This document shows positions 1 through 10,866 of a stretch of 64,000 nt of DNA, one piece after another. Within the stretch, counting starts at the first letter, position 1. Every line of letters starts with the position of its first letter. Origin of the DNA: Scleromitrula shiraiana. Lineage: Eukaryota; Ascomycota; Leotiomycetes; Helotiales; Sclerotiniaceae. The notes beneath the pieces were generated by a model. The model was not told the DNA's origin. It made no database searches and saw only the letters and a list, made by a program, of their open reading frames with translations. The position numbers and the translations under genes are program-made. The stretch lies in NCBI GenBank assembly GCA_028455995.1, contig JABELC010000009.1, positions 310,001 through 374,000 of the forward strand, in the 5' to 3' direction.

Positions 1-1490
1 ATGACCAACAACTCCAACGAAGAGATCCCGACGCTTATCGAAAACTCCTATATCAACGAGAACTGAATCAGCGCGAACAGCAAAGACGTGAGCAAGAGTC
101 ATTCATTGCACGACAACAAACTGAACATTCTCAAACTATCAATGCACAACACGTTGGATATTCCCAAACCGTCAATGTGCAACAACAAGTTGGACACTCT
201 CAAGTGCCTACTGTGTCTAATGCGGCCAATAGACTCCAACAGCAGCTGTCTCGAGACACTGATACTGAAGCTGGGTTTTCAGATGTTAGGCCTGGGGATT
301 CTAATCAACCTGCGAGAAATTTGTCCTCTAGATTATTTATCAAGGGTTTCAAAGTGATTGCATTGAAACTAAATCCCTCGGCAACAGCTGAAACACACAG
401 AGATACAATACTGTCCATCAGTTCGGGGATGAAAGAATATCTGGCTCATGTCACACCAAAGAGTCAACCCTTGATTGAAGATTTTGCGAAGGTCGCAGAG
501 AGGACAAAGGCGATCGTATTTGATAGGGCTTTAGAAGTTATCAAGGCAGATGAACTCAAAGCTAAAGATTTACTTTCCTCAAAATTGAGCCCCAAAGATT
601 TTGTCGCTCACATCCTTCGCTTCTTCAATATAGATGGATCAAATCCAGCAGCAGACCAAGCGACAGCGCTCAAGCAGATCACGGGCTCTTCTTCCCTTGA
701 ATCGTCTGTTACTGTGGCTAGCGACTCAATGTCACCTGTCATTTCAGAAAGTTCTAATCCACCTAATGTTCCAGAAAACTCTAACCTTGCCATGCCATCA
801 ACCACCACAGATAATTCATATTCTAATGCCTTTCCTTCAAGAGGTGTAGAAGTAAACAAGACCAACAACTCAGAATCAGCATCTGGGTCAAAAGACACGA
901 CTGAGGTAATACAGCTCCCCGAAATTTCTACTGCTTTGGTTAGGGTCACGCCTCCGGACGAAGAGACTGACAGTTCTTCTCGAGTTGTCTCGTCATCAAG
1001 CGATGATCTACCCTTAGAATCTACTTCTCGTTTTTCACGACTTATTAATCTTAGATGGGGCGCAGGGATAATGCCGAAAGCTAACACGCCATGACTCTAG
1101 TCGAAAATGTTCAAAGCAATGAGCCGTCAACCCCAATCATTGAGGAATTCTCTTGCCTCTCCAGAAAGCAAGAGAAAGAAAGGGCATGGTATACTTAGAG
1201 ACGACGATGCAGCAGTTTTGAAACAAATTCAACTTTCACGCCAAGCACGTGCCTATCTACAAGCTACCTCTTCCTCGCCACGTTCCTCTGCTCAGCCAAC
1301 CCCAACTCGAGAATCAAGACAGCCAAAATGGGCCAACAATGTTTTAGGTGCTAGATCGTCACAGGCTCTACGAGAACAACAACGAGCACGCGATGCTTCT
1401 CTCATCCGTCGTCACAATACATCATCTTCTCAGTCGACAGGTTCACCTCAAAAACCATCTTCTTCATTACCTTCAAAAAAATCACATTAA
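1..1490 (+). CDS. Gln/Ser-rich hypothetical protein, 5' partial
   Basis: I do not recognise this protein. The third frame is open from the first bases of the window to a TGA at 1092-1094, so the start lies outside. The N-terminal part is rich in Gln and Arg with QQ runs and an imperfect repeat of the HSQT/GYSQT type. A more ordered helical stretch follows (around FIKGFKVIALKLNPS to DFVAHILRFFNIDG), then a Ser/Thr-rich tail. The same frame reopens at ATG 1107 and runs to 1490 with basic, Ser-rich sequence. Between the two lie a branch-like GCTAAC (1080-1085) and CTCTAG (1095-1100), which look like the 3' end of an intron; donors at 906 (GTAATA, 195 nt) or 984 (GTTGTC, 117 nt) would both keep frame. 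A single spliced gene is my preferred reading, but two separate ORFs or retention of the intron cannot be excluded. Confidence 0.55.
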
Positions 1491-4400
1491 AACGAAAACA
1501 ACCACGTCATGATTTCTACGATTTCTTTTCACCGTTTTCCTTAGTTCGACTTGTACATAGAAACGAAAACGAACACAATATTTGTGAAATATCTTTTATT
1601 CAGTAACATGATCTAAGTGGAACGAATTGATATAGCGATTCAGCGAAATACTTGCATTAATTGGCGCATTTATATCTTTATGGGCGCGGTGTTGCATGGA
1701 TGGATGGATTGATGGAGCTGGGCGGGATAACATTACTTTTTATGATACCATATTATTATTTTTCTTTCTTTAGCTCGTTTTTATTCTTTTGGGTCTGGTT
1801 TATTTTGGGAGTTCAATGGATGGATGGATGGATCTGATATTCGGACGGTCGTGTGGTTCTCACGACATTCACATGCATATGCGGGTGGAAATGGGAGGAG
1901 GTTTACATAGCTGTGGATGGGGGATAGGAAGATAGGTTCCTTTACTTACATACACATGACTGGGCTCGGTGATTTGTGCCGGTGAGGGACAAAATAGATG
2001 CACAATACAATACATTACTTAGCATATCAATCAATCAATCAATCAGACTACACTTGACATAAACTTCGAACTAGGAACTTGAACACCATGTACTTGAATT
2101 TGATCAGTATGATGCATTGAACTGCACGCTACTCTGCTTTATTATTCAATTCCCGGATTCGCGTTCCTATCTATCTATCCTTTTACTGCCACTGTTTAGG
2201 TCGTATGGTTGAAAACAAACAAATAGCTCTGGGCTTGGAAAAACGTGTATCGTTGAGTTTATCTTTGAGAGATCTGCGGGGGATATAAATATTGGAATGT
2301 GAGATGATGTTGAAGTGGTTGGTTTGGCATGGTGCTTTGGGGATCTGGACATGGATCTTGAATTCTCTGTGAAAGCCCTGGAATTTGATAGCTAGCGTGT
2401 TTGTAATTTTTTATCTCTTCGAGCCGCAAAAGACATAAATTATTCAGCAATTTATTCTTCCTTGTACAATTTTGACAACTCGTCTGATTGACTCAGTTCC
2501 ATTGCAATATCTTGAAGATTTGCTCTTGGGACTAGACATTTGACTGCCCCCTTGAAAATTGTGAAGTGCACCATGAAGGCGAAATCCACGTTCATGATTG
2601 CGAATTTAATTTGAAATCAAGTAACAAAATTAAAGAAACTATTTTAGATGAGAAGTCGATATGTATAGCTATAATAGTGTGGCTGATGGTTGTGTATGTG
2701 GTTATATGTGTATAGTTGCGAGTGAGTAATCTGAAGCAAGTAAATGATGGATGGATATGAAGAAAATAAACTTCACGAAGTAGGAAGTACGAATTATGAA
2801 GTATGGAGTTTGAATCCTTTGCTTACCCAGATACCTACACAAGAAAACCACTATATGAAAATCAGAGTTCAAAAACCAAAGAGAAGAGCAAAATGATAGA
2901 GGCAATAATAAAAAACGATTCATATACCATCTTTGCCCAACTATGATCCCAAACGTTAACATCTTCAAATGCAAGCCACCACAAAGCCACCGTCCATAGG
3001 TATCTCTTGTCTGGGGCATGGACCTTCCGATGTGTCCTATAGTTGACCATACTAAGTCAAGGCGTCAAATTCTTCGCGAAGGATAATGAAGTTGAAAATT
3101 TCGAACAATCTCTCTTTTTCTTAATGCTCAAGTTGTACAGTAGATGATGATAATTCTCGAAGTGCTTCCGCTCATGAGAATTTTAATTCTAATTCCATTC
3201 CCACTAAAACTACAAAACGAGTAACTTGCTAGAATAATATGATTGAAGTCAGCTGGTGATCAAATAAAGCCTTGAGAGCATCAACCAGCAAAAATACCGC
3301 ATAATCACGCTCATACTGTCTCGGCATCATAGCATCCAGCTGGCCAACTCATGAGCACAGTGCCAAGCCCCAAAACACCAGAGATCTAGACCCATCTCCT
3401 GTTGGTGACCTGTTTGGGATTCTTGGTACATTCATCGGAAATGAAGTGTTGATTTGGAATTATATATAGTACACCATATATAGTACACCATATATGATCA
3501 TCAATTTGTATCCGCTCAAAGACATATACAGTTTTGAGAAACAATTTTCGAAAAGCCAATGCAGACATACACATCACTTGATCTATTTCCTAGCAATCTC
3601 CATTCTCAAACCAATATACCTCTTCCCACTCTGCAGAAGTAAATTAATATTGCCTTGCCGCATGAATTCAAAATATAATTAGAACGACAAGAGAAGAGTA
3701 GTTCCGACAAATGTACTGTGTCTATCGCACATCGCGATTACCTCCTCCAAACCAAGTTTGATAAAGCTCTTCGTCGATCTCTTACACTATTCTATTGGCG
3801 GTGTTCGATTACCCGTTTGGAAACCAATCTGCTTGTAGTTGATTTCATGCTTTTTGGACGCTGCAAAATAAAGGGGAAAAGTTGTTCAGCTACATCAAGA
3901 TTGCTGTCCATGTCAGTTCTCACCTTGCTTTTCTTGTTGTTGTTAGGACTTCATATTGTCCTGATTCATGTGTCTCATCTTCAACAATTTATTGACCAAC
4001 AGGACTTCCCTGAAGATGGATAGATGGTTCAGGCGTCCCACCAAACCCGGCCAGTCTAGACGAGGCATATGTTGCACATAGTTATACCACATTACAGTGT
4101 AATGAAGACACCGCCTTTTCTTGTTCTGCTCGTGTTGGCAGCGTTTCGTTCATCCGTTTCCTGTGCTGGAGAAGTGTTGTGGCACGTGGTTTGATTGTTT
4201 CTTTTCGATGATGATTATCATCTCACTTCTCAATAATGATTACAGATGGTTATGGCAACGGGCTCTTCGTTTTCATGTGAAACAGCGGCTTTATGAAGTG
4301 CCATATAAATCTAGCAAGATATAGAGTAAGTTTGTATTAATTTATTTGAACCTACCTTCCAATCTTGCTCCTATTCGTTTCTCCTCCCCACCCTGTTTTC

Positions 4401-4585
4401 CAGCTCCCTTCTCTCTTCTCTTTACTTTTTGATTTCATGTCCATCATCTTCGTTGTTCAAGTAAAATCAGGGTCACTAGATGAACACAATTCATGACCCA
4501 ACTTGCTCAACTCTATTCAATATTAGCATGCGATAAGCAAATAGAGACAATTTTAGGATACTTACTTAATAAAACTTGAAGGATT
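1491..4585. other. gene-poor AT-rich interval with short repeats
   Basis: About 3.1 kb with no convincing gene. Open frames here are short, start mostly at non-ATG codons and show no domain. Visible structure is GGAT-type runs (about 1690-1830), an AATC run (2030-2044) and a 14-bp unit GTACACCATATATA repeated near 3463-3495. A small stretch at 4130-4240 resembles part of the gene at 4586-5579 and is listed separately. Confidence 0.6.
4130..4240 (-). pseudogene. decayed partial copy of the neighbouring gene's last exon
   Basis: The plus-strand string AAGTGTTGTGGCACGTGG (about 4174-4191) matches AAGTGTTGCGGCACGTGG in the last exon of the gene at 4586-5579 with one mismatch. On the minus strand the flanks also agree loosely: an S-E-x-x-I-x-x-EK-type segment precedes PRATTL here and PRAATL in the intact exon, although one frame change is needed. 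This is most simply read as a relic of a local duplication. The match is short, so chance similarity of low-complexity coding DNA remains possible. Confidence 0.3.
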
Positions 4586-5579
4586 TTAACTCTTCCTAGG
4601 TTCATCATCAATCTCCGTAAACAGATACCCAATAGATGATTTATTTGAATCTAGTTCTTCATTTTTAATAGCAGTCGTGGTTGAGCTGGTGGATGGTGTA
4701 GTCTTAGGTGGTGTGATTTTGGCCGGCCATCGAGCAGATGATTGGGTTGAACTTGCAGATGGTATGACCTTGGCAGTCGTAGTTGTACCGGTGGATGATT
4801 CATTTGAGGTTGAAGACGCTGGCATCCGTATGGAGATTCCATCAAACATGATAGTTTTTCCATATGACTTGGGGATAGTGAAACTTATGCCTGAAGAGGT
4901 TTTGATGATTACAGTGTCTTTTTCTTCTGTGATATCCATTTGTACTGTTGCTTGATTATCTGCGGTGTTAGTTTCGACAAGTGTTGCGGCACGTGGCTGT
5001 TTTTCAACAGTGATAGAAGTCTCACTTGACGCTGTCGACTGTGCTGACGTTTCTGCATAGAGATTTAGTATGTTAACTAGTTACTAAAGAGATCTAGCAA
5101 TGTGAAACGGACCCAAGCTTCTTTCCGGCTGATCCTGGAGGCATGTCTGGTGACGAGTATAGTTCGGAAGCTGTAAAGCCGCCCTACAGTAATTCTTATA
5201 GTTAGTTAAATAACTAAAGTACGATACCAAATGATCTGGTTAGAGTTTATATGACTTGTCTCACATAAAGAGAAAATAATTACTTTTTACCACGCTCCTC
5301 AAGGATCCTGCGTTTTGTAGCTTCCTCCAAGTTCTTCTTTTCCTCTTCACTCGACTGTTCATATTGATCAGAAGTTCTTAGTTTTTTCAAGTGATACCGA
5401 AATACAGATCCCTCTCGGTTCCGTTTCTTTTCCTTGGAAATTTCCTCAGGAGATGAATTTTGTAATATCTTTTCTCCTCGCTCTCGTTTACAAAAGGAAT
5501 CTTCTCTTGTAGAGTATTCACCCTCTGCCTTACGTTTAACGCCTTGGAGAGTACTTCCATCTACAAGTCGACGATCCAT
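4586..5579 (-). CDS. hypothetical protein, probably three exons
   Basis: Not a family I recognise. Exon A starts at ATG 5579 and encodes a charged, Lys/Glu/Arg-rich coiled-coil-like N-terminus ending at 5291 (donor GTAAAA). Exon B (5170-5113) follows a TTTACAG acceptor and encodes SELYSSPDMPPGSAGKKL; its donor is GTCCGT. The last exon, ending at the stop at 4586, encodes a segment with SYGKTIMFDGISIRMP followed by a Ser/Thr/Pro-rich tail. The frame of the last exon is open upstream to the TATGCAG acceptor near 5053. Joining B to C with the obvious sites (GTCCGT to TATGCAG) breaks the frame by one base. Either another splice site is used or the gene carries a frameshift. A partial decayed copy may lie at 4130-4240. 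Confidence 0.42.
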
Positions 5580-5587
5580 GGTAAATC

Positions 5588-5823
5588 TTACGATGAATTT
5601 AATGTAGAAATAAGGAATCTGCGTAGAATAAGAATGTGATCATAAAAGTCCGGATGTTGTTTACATGCGTTTAAACCATGAAACACTAGTTGGACGAACT
5701 CTACAAGAGTTAAATTGTAAAAACTTTCAGGATATGTGTGTAGGATCAGGTTTGCAAGTTGTAGGAAAATTTTTGCAAATCCGACATTCTTGGTAGGAAG
5801 GTTAAACAAACGCGCTTGAATGT
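5588..5823 (-). other. coding-like fragment without an ATG
   Basis: On the minus strand a frame is open from about 5823 to a stop at 5588. It encodes a hydrophobic, well-mixed sequence containing NVGFAKIFLQLANLILHTYP and HPDFYDHILILRRFLIST. The composition looks like real protein rather than chance, but there is no ATG at its start, a TGA lies just upstream, and I could not join it in frame to the gene beginning at 5579. It may be a leftover exon of a decayed gene. I do not recognise the family. Confidence 0.25.
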
Positions 5824-6232
5824 GCTTGATTCACTAAATGTTAGTGAAGTAAGTGTAAATGCATTTTGAGTTAAACTTAAAAGTTGAAAAGTTAATCAAG
5901 ATGTCAACTAGGGTAGAAGACAATAAAGTCTAAAGTATTAGGGTGCAGTGAACATATCAAGAATGTCCAAACAAATATATTTTTGAACGGACAAGCTAGC
6001 TCGTATATGTATTTATGCGTAATAGACCTATAAAACTACTTCAACCCGCTGATCAAATCAACACAAAAACCACATATTCCAATTCCTAATCCCATTCAAT
6101 TTCTATGAACAAACCAATTCCATTTGCGTTTGTATCCCAAGCTTTCCACTCATCCAATTTCTCCCATCCCATCTTATCCCTCTTTTGGTACTTTATAACC
6201 CACAAACCATCCATTCCCAACAATCATCCAAT
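5824..6232. other. short intergenic region, 3' side of membrane protein gene
   Basis: About 0.4 kb of AT-rich sequence holding the 3' flank of the minus-strand membrane protein gene that ends at 6233. I see no gene or clear repeat. Confidence 0.6.
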
Positions 6233-8001
6233 CTACCTATTAACCATATCCGCCCCAAATACCCCCGCACTGCCAACACCCAATCCTGCACCAGATACAA
6301 TACCCCAAGTCAAAGCAGCTAATTCCCAATCCTCATCTTCGTCTTGATCACCCTCGATCAGTCCGCTTTTCAAACTACCTCCAGTTGGCGTGTATGCAGC
6401 AGTGGAATCATTGGATCCTGGTGATGGGTTTTTGGAGCTGGACCTAGAGTTTGTATCACTTTTTCTGGGACGACCACGGCGGCGGAGGGGGGAGTTGATT
6501 TCGTGGCTATCGGGGTAAGTTAGTGCACGTAGTGTAAAATGGGATGGAAATTTATTGTAGAGACTTACGAATCCACAACACTTTCCACCTCATCTTTGAC
6601 CTTCTCAATCGTCTTATTCTTCCCCATCCAAGGAACAATAACCCTCACTATCTCATTTCCATCAACACTCCTAACAGCAGCCCAAATACCAATACTCAAG
6701 CCCGATAGAATAACATCATATCCCACGGCACCCACAGCAGGATGATCGCCAATTGCACCCAATACTCTCTCGAGCGCCGTAAACATACGATTAGTACGTG
6801 AACGGTGTATTTTCTCAAGTGGATGCAGGAGACTGTGGCGATAGAAATGGAATTCGGGGGTATTGAGGAAGAGAGCTGAACCTGAGGCTCGTAGATGAAG
6901 GAGTGTGGATAGGGTTGAGATAGTGCGGAAGATGGTTGTGTAGGTTTTGTGAGATGAGTGGGGGTGTGAGGAACTTGTTCCCCAGTGTTCGGGGATGACG
7001 TATGGGAGTAGGAGGGGGGTTAATGGTAGCGTTTTTGATAGTAATGTTACGGTCATGAAAGATGATGTGTTGGATGCGAATGGTGTTAAGAATAATGTTG
7101 CGTGGGTGGATAGAAGCAAGGCAATATAGAATCCGGGTTTTGGTAACCAGTTACTTGGTCTTTGTGGAATGAATTTTTCAATCCACGATCTAGATCCATT
7201 AGTTGTCATGTATTAAAATAGATAGAAAGAATTTACTTATGAACACCATCCAATACCCCAGCATTAGTCAATTCATCCACGTTGTCCGGTAATGGAACCG
7301 GAGTAAAAAGCAAAGTGATAAACCACAGATTTTGAGCAAACGAAACATTAACCAACTGAGCAAGTAATGAAAAAGCCCAAAGATTCGAGATATTACGTCT
7401 TCGTCCTTCGATTGCAACATAAGTGGTAAAAGAAGTCGTAGCTAAACTAGCCTGTTGACCCCACCAAAAGTATCGAGCTTTCTCTGCTACGATTTCCCAT
7501 GTGTCGCGGTAGAATGATGTATCATTTAACCAACGGACTACTTCGAAGCGGCCGGGATGCTGACCTCCTCGGAATGCTCCTTTATCGCCAAAGATACTAT
7601 TTATACTGGTTAGCACGTGCAACGAACATTTTCATAAGTGGGTAACGAACCTATTTGGTAACTCGATGCCTCTTTCCAAGGCCCATACTCTATAACTTAA
7701 ACTTGCACCTTTGATAGAAAACCAACCTGCCGTGACTAAACTAAGAAGCGCCAGACCACCAAATATCTTAACATGGTCTCGTCTTAAAGGTTGACGATGA
7801 CGGGTTGCTGATGAGGGTGGTAGGGCTAGATATGAGCGATAGATTGTTCGTACAGCAATTAGAACCGTGAGCCATGTTGATAGAAGGATATGAGAGCTAA
7901 CGGTTAGTGCTGGGAGCCAACTACATCATTAGTATGCCGTTCAAACAGAAAATGACATGGGGTAAATACCTTGGACTAGACTCTATCTCTACCGGAGCCA
8001 T
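6233..8001 (-). CDS. multi-pass membrane protein, five exons, 518 aa
   Basis: Exons 8001-7970, 7920-7651, 7596-7237, 7189-6569 and 6506-6233 join in frame (1557 nt) with good signals at every junction, for example a CATACTAATG branch before the exon 2 acceptor. The start ATG begins MAPVEIESS. Several hydrophobic stretches occur (near WLPALTVSSHILLSTW, IFGGLALLSLVTAGWFS, FSLLAQLVNVSFAQNLWF, FYIALLLSTHATLFLTPFA, the region around AVGAVGYDVILSGLSIGIWA, and a Gly-rich C-terminal segment). This suggests a polytopic membrane protein of unknown function. A basic RRRGRPRKSD motif, AT-hook-like in form, sits in a hydrophilic stretch before the last hydrophobic segment; in a membrane protein it may simply be a positive-inside cluster. 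It shares a 474-bp divergent promoter with the ARL3-like GTPase. Gene model confidence is high; function is unknown. Confidence 0.82.
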
Positions 8002-8475
8002 TTCGGATGGCCGTAGAACTTATGTATTGTGTATTATCCTAGTGCTAAAAATGAAACCAATGCAAAATGACAAATCGAAGTACAAAACAATAACAAGAAG
8101 GATTACCAGCCTTCTAGATTATGATGATTGTGATTCCAAGATATCAAAGTTGGAAGCTGCAGCCTCGGAAACGTGACCATCACTAGCGCAATATCATGGC
8201 GAGCCACCATTCGTTAGCTTCCGCTGATGCATGACTTTAGCGCCTTATCTTCAGCCTTGTTAATAAACCTTGTGAGGCTAGATTTACATCTTACTGTTGG
8301 AGACAATGTCTCACCACCACCACCACCACCACCACCACAACCCTCTACGATAGAAAGTTACCCCTTCCGCATGAAGAAGATACACATTTTAGTCTGAAGA
8401 CTTTGAGTCTTTGCCAATTCTAAGGGTACATTTGGTGATTATTTTCTCAGAATTGACTATTGTGTGTATGAGAAG
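8002..8475. promoter_or_regulatory. divergent promoter between membrane protein and ARL3-like GTPase
   Basis: A 474-bp interval separates two divergently transcribed genes and must hold both promoters. It contains a perfect CAC/ACC trinucleotide run at 8312-8339. No TATA box or known factor site stands out enough to name. Confidence 0.5.
8312..8339. repeat. (CAC)n microsatellite
   Basis: About nine perfect copies of CAC in the divergent promoter region. Confidence 0.9.
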
Positions 8476-9199
8476 ATGTATCATCTAGCGAAAGGGATAT
8501 ATCGATATGCCACCAGTAAGGAGGGTCAGTAGTAATCTTACATAATTTAATTGCGTTCAATCAATAAATCACAATCACTGACATTATCCCGCAGAATATT
8601 CTATCCTCCTACTTGGCCTCGATAATGCTGGAAAGACAACCCTCCATACGCAAATCAAATCCCTATACTCTCCTCTTAATCCCTCCCCAGCATCCGCATC
8701 ATCCTTAAAAACTGTTCCTACCGTCGGCCAAAATGTCTCTACTATAATTCTTCCCGATATGTACCTCAAGATCTGGGATATTGGTGGTCAACATTCATTG
8801 CGAAAATTGTGGCAATCATATTATTCCTCATGCCACGCGATTGTGTTTATTTTGGATAGTACAGATATAGGGTCTGGAGATTTAGACTCCGGCGGAGATA
8901 ATGGGCGATTAGAAGAGTGTAAACTGGTGTTAGAAGATGTGTTGAAGAGTGTTGATACAGAAGGGGTACCGGTTTTGGTCCTGGCAAATAAACAAGATAG
9001 AGAGGATTGTGTAGAGGTGGTCAGAATTAAGGAGGGATTGGTGAAGAGGGTTTTTGAAGGTGAGGCGGGGAGTGGGGTGAGAGATAGTAGGGTTTTACCC
9101 GTTAGTGCTTTGAGGGGGACAGGTGTAAGGGAAGCGGTGGATTGGGTTAGAAGTAGGGTTGTTTGGAATAAGGAATCGAGACCACCTGTTATGAGGTAG
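8476..9199 (+). CDS. arl3: ARL3/ARFRP1-type Arf-like GTPase, 214 aa
   Basis: Small GTPase of the Arf family, closest to yeast Arl3p and animal ARFRP1, which act at the trans-Golgi upstream of Arl1 and golgin recruitment. Exon 1 is 8476-8515 and exon 2 is 8595-9199, joined through GTAAGG and CCCGCAG. Nucleotide-binding motifs are all present: GLDNAGKT (residues 21-28), PTVGQN, WDIGGQ (74-79), NKQD (145-148) and SAL near the C-terminus. The sequence begins MYHLAKGIYRY, lacks Gly2 and so cannot be N-myristoylated. The Met-Tyr start fits the Arl3p/ARFRP1 group, whose N-terminus is acetylated by NatC for membrane targeting. The C-terminal SRPPVMR resembles the SRPPIYK end I recall for yeast Arl3. 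A Gly/Ser/Asp insertion of about 12 residues follows the ILDSTD strand compared with yeast. The first in-context ATG giving this N-terminus was chosen; an upstream ATG at 8468 is out of frame. Confidence 0.93.
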
Positions 9200-9759
9200 C
9201 ATTGTACTCAAGCGGCTTAAATGGGAGTTGTGGAACAGAATTGTGAGTTTGTGAGTAGGGAAAGACTCGATATAAAAGAGGTGAAACAATGTGGTTGGCA
9301 TTTCACCTGAGATATTTAGAGGGGTGAAAATATCGGGCTTCTTGGACCAGGTGGGCTGAATGGCGTTTGGAACTTCTTTAACATGACATTATGATAAGAG
9401 GTAATAGATTTAGAAAGCTTCAATCTACAATATATCAACGATGTTCACTGTAGTGAACCTCATTGAAGTGGATGAACTTTTGGGATCCGGGTATATTCCG
9501 GTAAACCCTTTCATTTCTTTCAGCCCCGCTATGAACTAAACAGCTACAGGGATATTATTGAGGGAACGCGTCCCTCGCGTCAGTTGATAAGATAACTTCT
9601 TGAAAGTCTACTTATTTCAAAAAATACCTTCACAACTACAACACTCAATTGATTCAAGAAATAGATCTTTTGGATTGAGAATCTTACTCTGATATCTATA
9701 GAGAAATTTGGCTTCAAAAATCCCATTCCTTTTGCTAGATATCTACAAAGTCCGAAGAG
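9200..9759. other. intergenic region holding the Whi5/Nrm1-like promoter
   Basis: 560 bp between the ARL3-like stop and the micro-exon start of the next gene. Apart from the ACGCGT-containing palindrome at 9562-9581, listed separately, I see no gene or repeat. Confidence 0.6.
9562..9581. promoter_or_regulatory. MCB-like (ACGCGT) cell-cycle box cluster
   Basis: GGGAACGCGTCCC (9562-9574) centres on ACGCGT at 9566-9571 and is followed at once by TCGCGT (9575-9580), the reverse complement of ACGCGA. ACGCGT is the Mlu I cell-cycle box bound by MBF (Mbp1-Swi6) in yeasts. It lies about 190 bp upstream of the gene for a Whi5/Nrm1-like repressor; yeast NRM1 is itself an MBF target. The motif is seen directly; its function is inferred. 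Confidence 0.5.
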
Positions 9760-10866
9760 ATGTTACAAGAAGTATGTTGATCCCAATACCTATACGTTTT
9801 CCGAATGAAATAACATAGAATGCTAACAACCTTTCTTCTACATAGAATAACATACTAATTGGGGAGCAAAGATCGATGTCTACATCCCCAATCCCATTCC
9901 CGTCACCATCATCATCATATTCATCATCATTCCCGGCCAACAATGAAATCACTAATTCCCAAACTACTATATCCACCACTCCAGATGACTTTTCATTCTC
10001 TGGTTCCCCTCCAAACAATATTACATTAACGGCTTCTCAATTGTCAACTACAACTCCATCAAAACAACCTGTCAGAAGACCTCTATCCCGCCAAGAACTT
10101 CGCGAGGTTAGTTATATATAAACCCCTCCTCATCTTCCCTCACCCACTTACCCATACCACACAATGATATTCAATTCTAACCTCCTCCTAGAAAGCCCAA
10201 GCAATCCGACTCCGTCTTACCCTCGCAAACTACAAAGTCCAAACCAATCAAATCGACCTCCCCCTCTCCCGTCTCGAAACGCGCTCTCCCTCATCTTCTC
10301 CCCACAATAAACACAAAAACCACACCTACAACCACAATCCTCATACCACCAGTCCGCTAACGCGTATCTACACCTCCTCCTTCTCTCCATCTATCCACAA
10401 ATCTCCAAGTACACGAACACGAACACCTCTCCCAACCGGTCGTCGAGATTCATCAACTCCATCTATACCGGGAAATGCCCCACCAAGTATCCACTTACAA
10501 CCACCGCGTTCATCGAGTCCTATTTATCCATCGAGGAGGTATTCTGAGGGTGGGATCTGTACGCATCTCCATCCATCATCACATATAAGAACCGGACCCG
10601 AACCTGGCATCGAGATAGGGAGAAATAAAGAGAAAGAAAATACACTCCCCTCGCCAGCACGCTCAGAGCCCTCTCTATCGCAGTATAAATACAAATACAC
10701 TTCTACACCACTACAGAGAAATAGTATTGGGAGTTTAAACGCGACGAATATATTAGGATCGAGAAGTGGGAATGGGGTGCAGAAATTTGGGATGGGGGAA
10801 AGGCTGGGTAATAGTGCGAAGGGGAGGGCGGTGGATGTGCTGTTGAGTTTGAGGGGGGAGTTGTAG
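9760..10866 (+). CDS. Whi5/Nrm1-like G1/S transcriptional repressor, 315 aa
   Basis: Three exons: a 12-nt micro-exon 9760-9771 (encoding MLQE, donor GTATGT), 9846-10106 and 10192-10866. The segment spanning the second junction, RPLSRQELREKAQAIRLRLT then ANYKVQTNQIDLPLSRLE (about residues 84-122), matches the GTB motif of the Whi5/Nrm1 family. These repressors bind SBF/MBF and restrain G1/S transcription. The rest is Ser/Pro/Thr-rich and probably disordered, with many SP/TP sites suited to CDK phosphorylation, as expected for this family. An internal ATG at 9876 in the same frame is a possible alternative start, but the micro-exon junction (GTATGT, GCTAAC branch, ACATAG) is strong. ACGCGT-type boxes lie upstream. 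I cannot tell Whi5 from Nrm1 by sequence alone; the MCB context favours Nrm1-like feedback. Confidence 0.8.

Noticed and set aside
608..1087. Minus-strand 159-codon ORF opposite the first gene
   Set aside because: It is the mirror of the Ser-rich coding frame on the plus strand, which continues from the window start with a consistent composition.
3718..4324. Two plus-strand ORFs with hydrophobic stretches
   Set aside because: No recognisable domain, and the second overlaps the minus-strand relic of the neighbouring gene; composition is not convincing.
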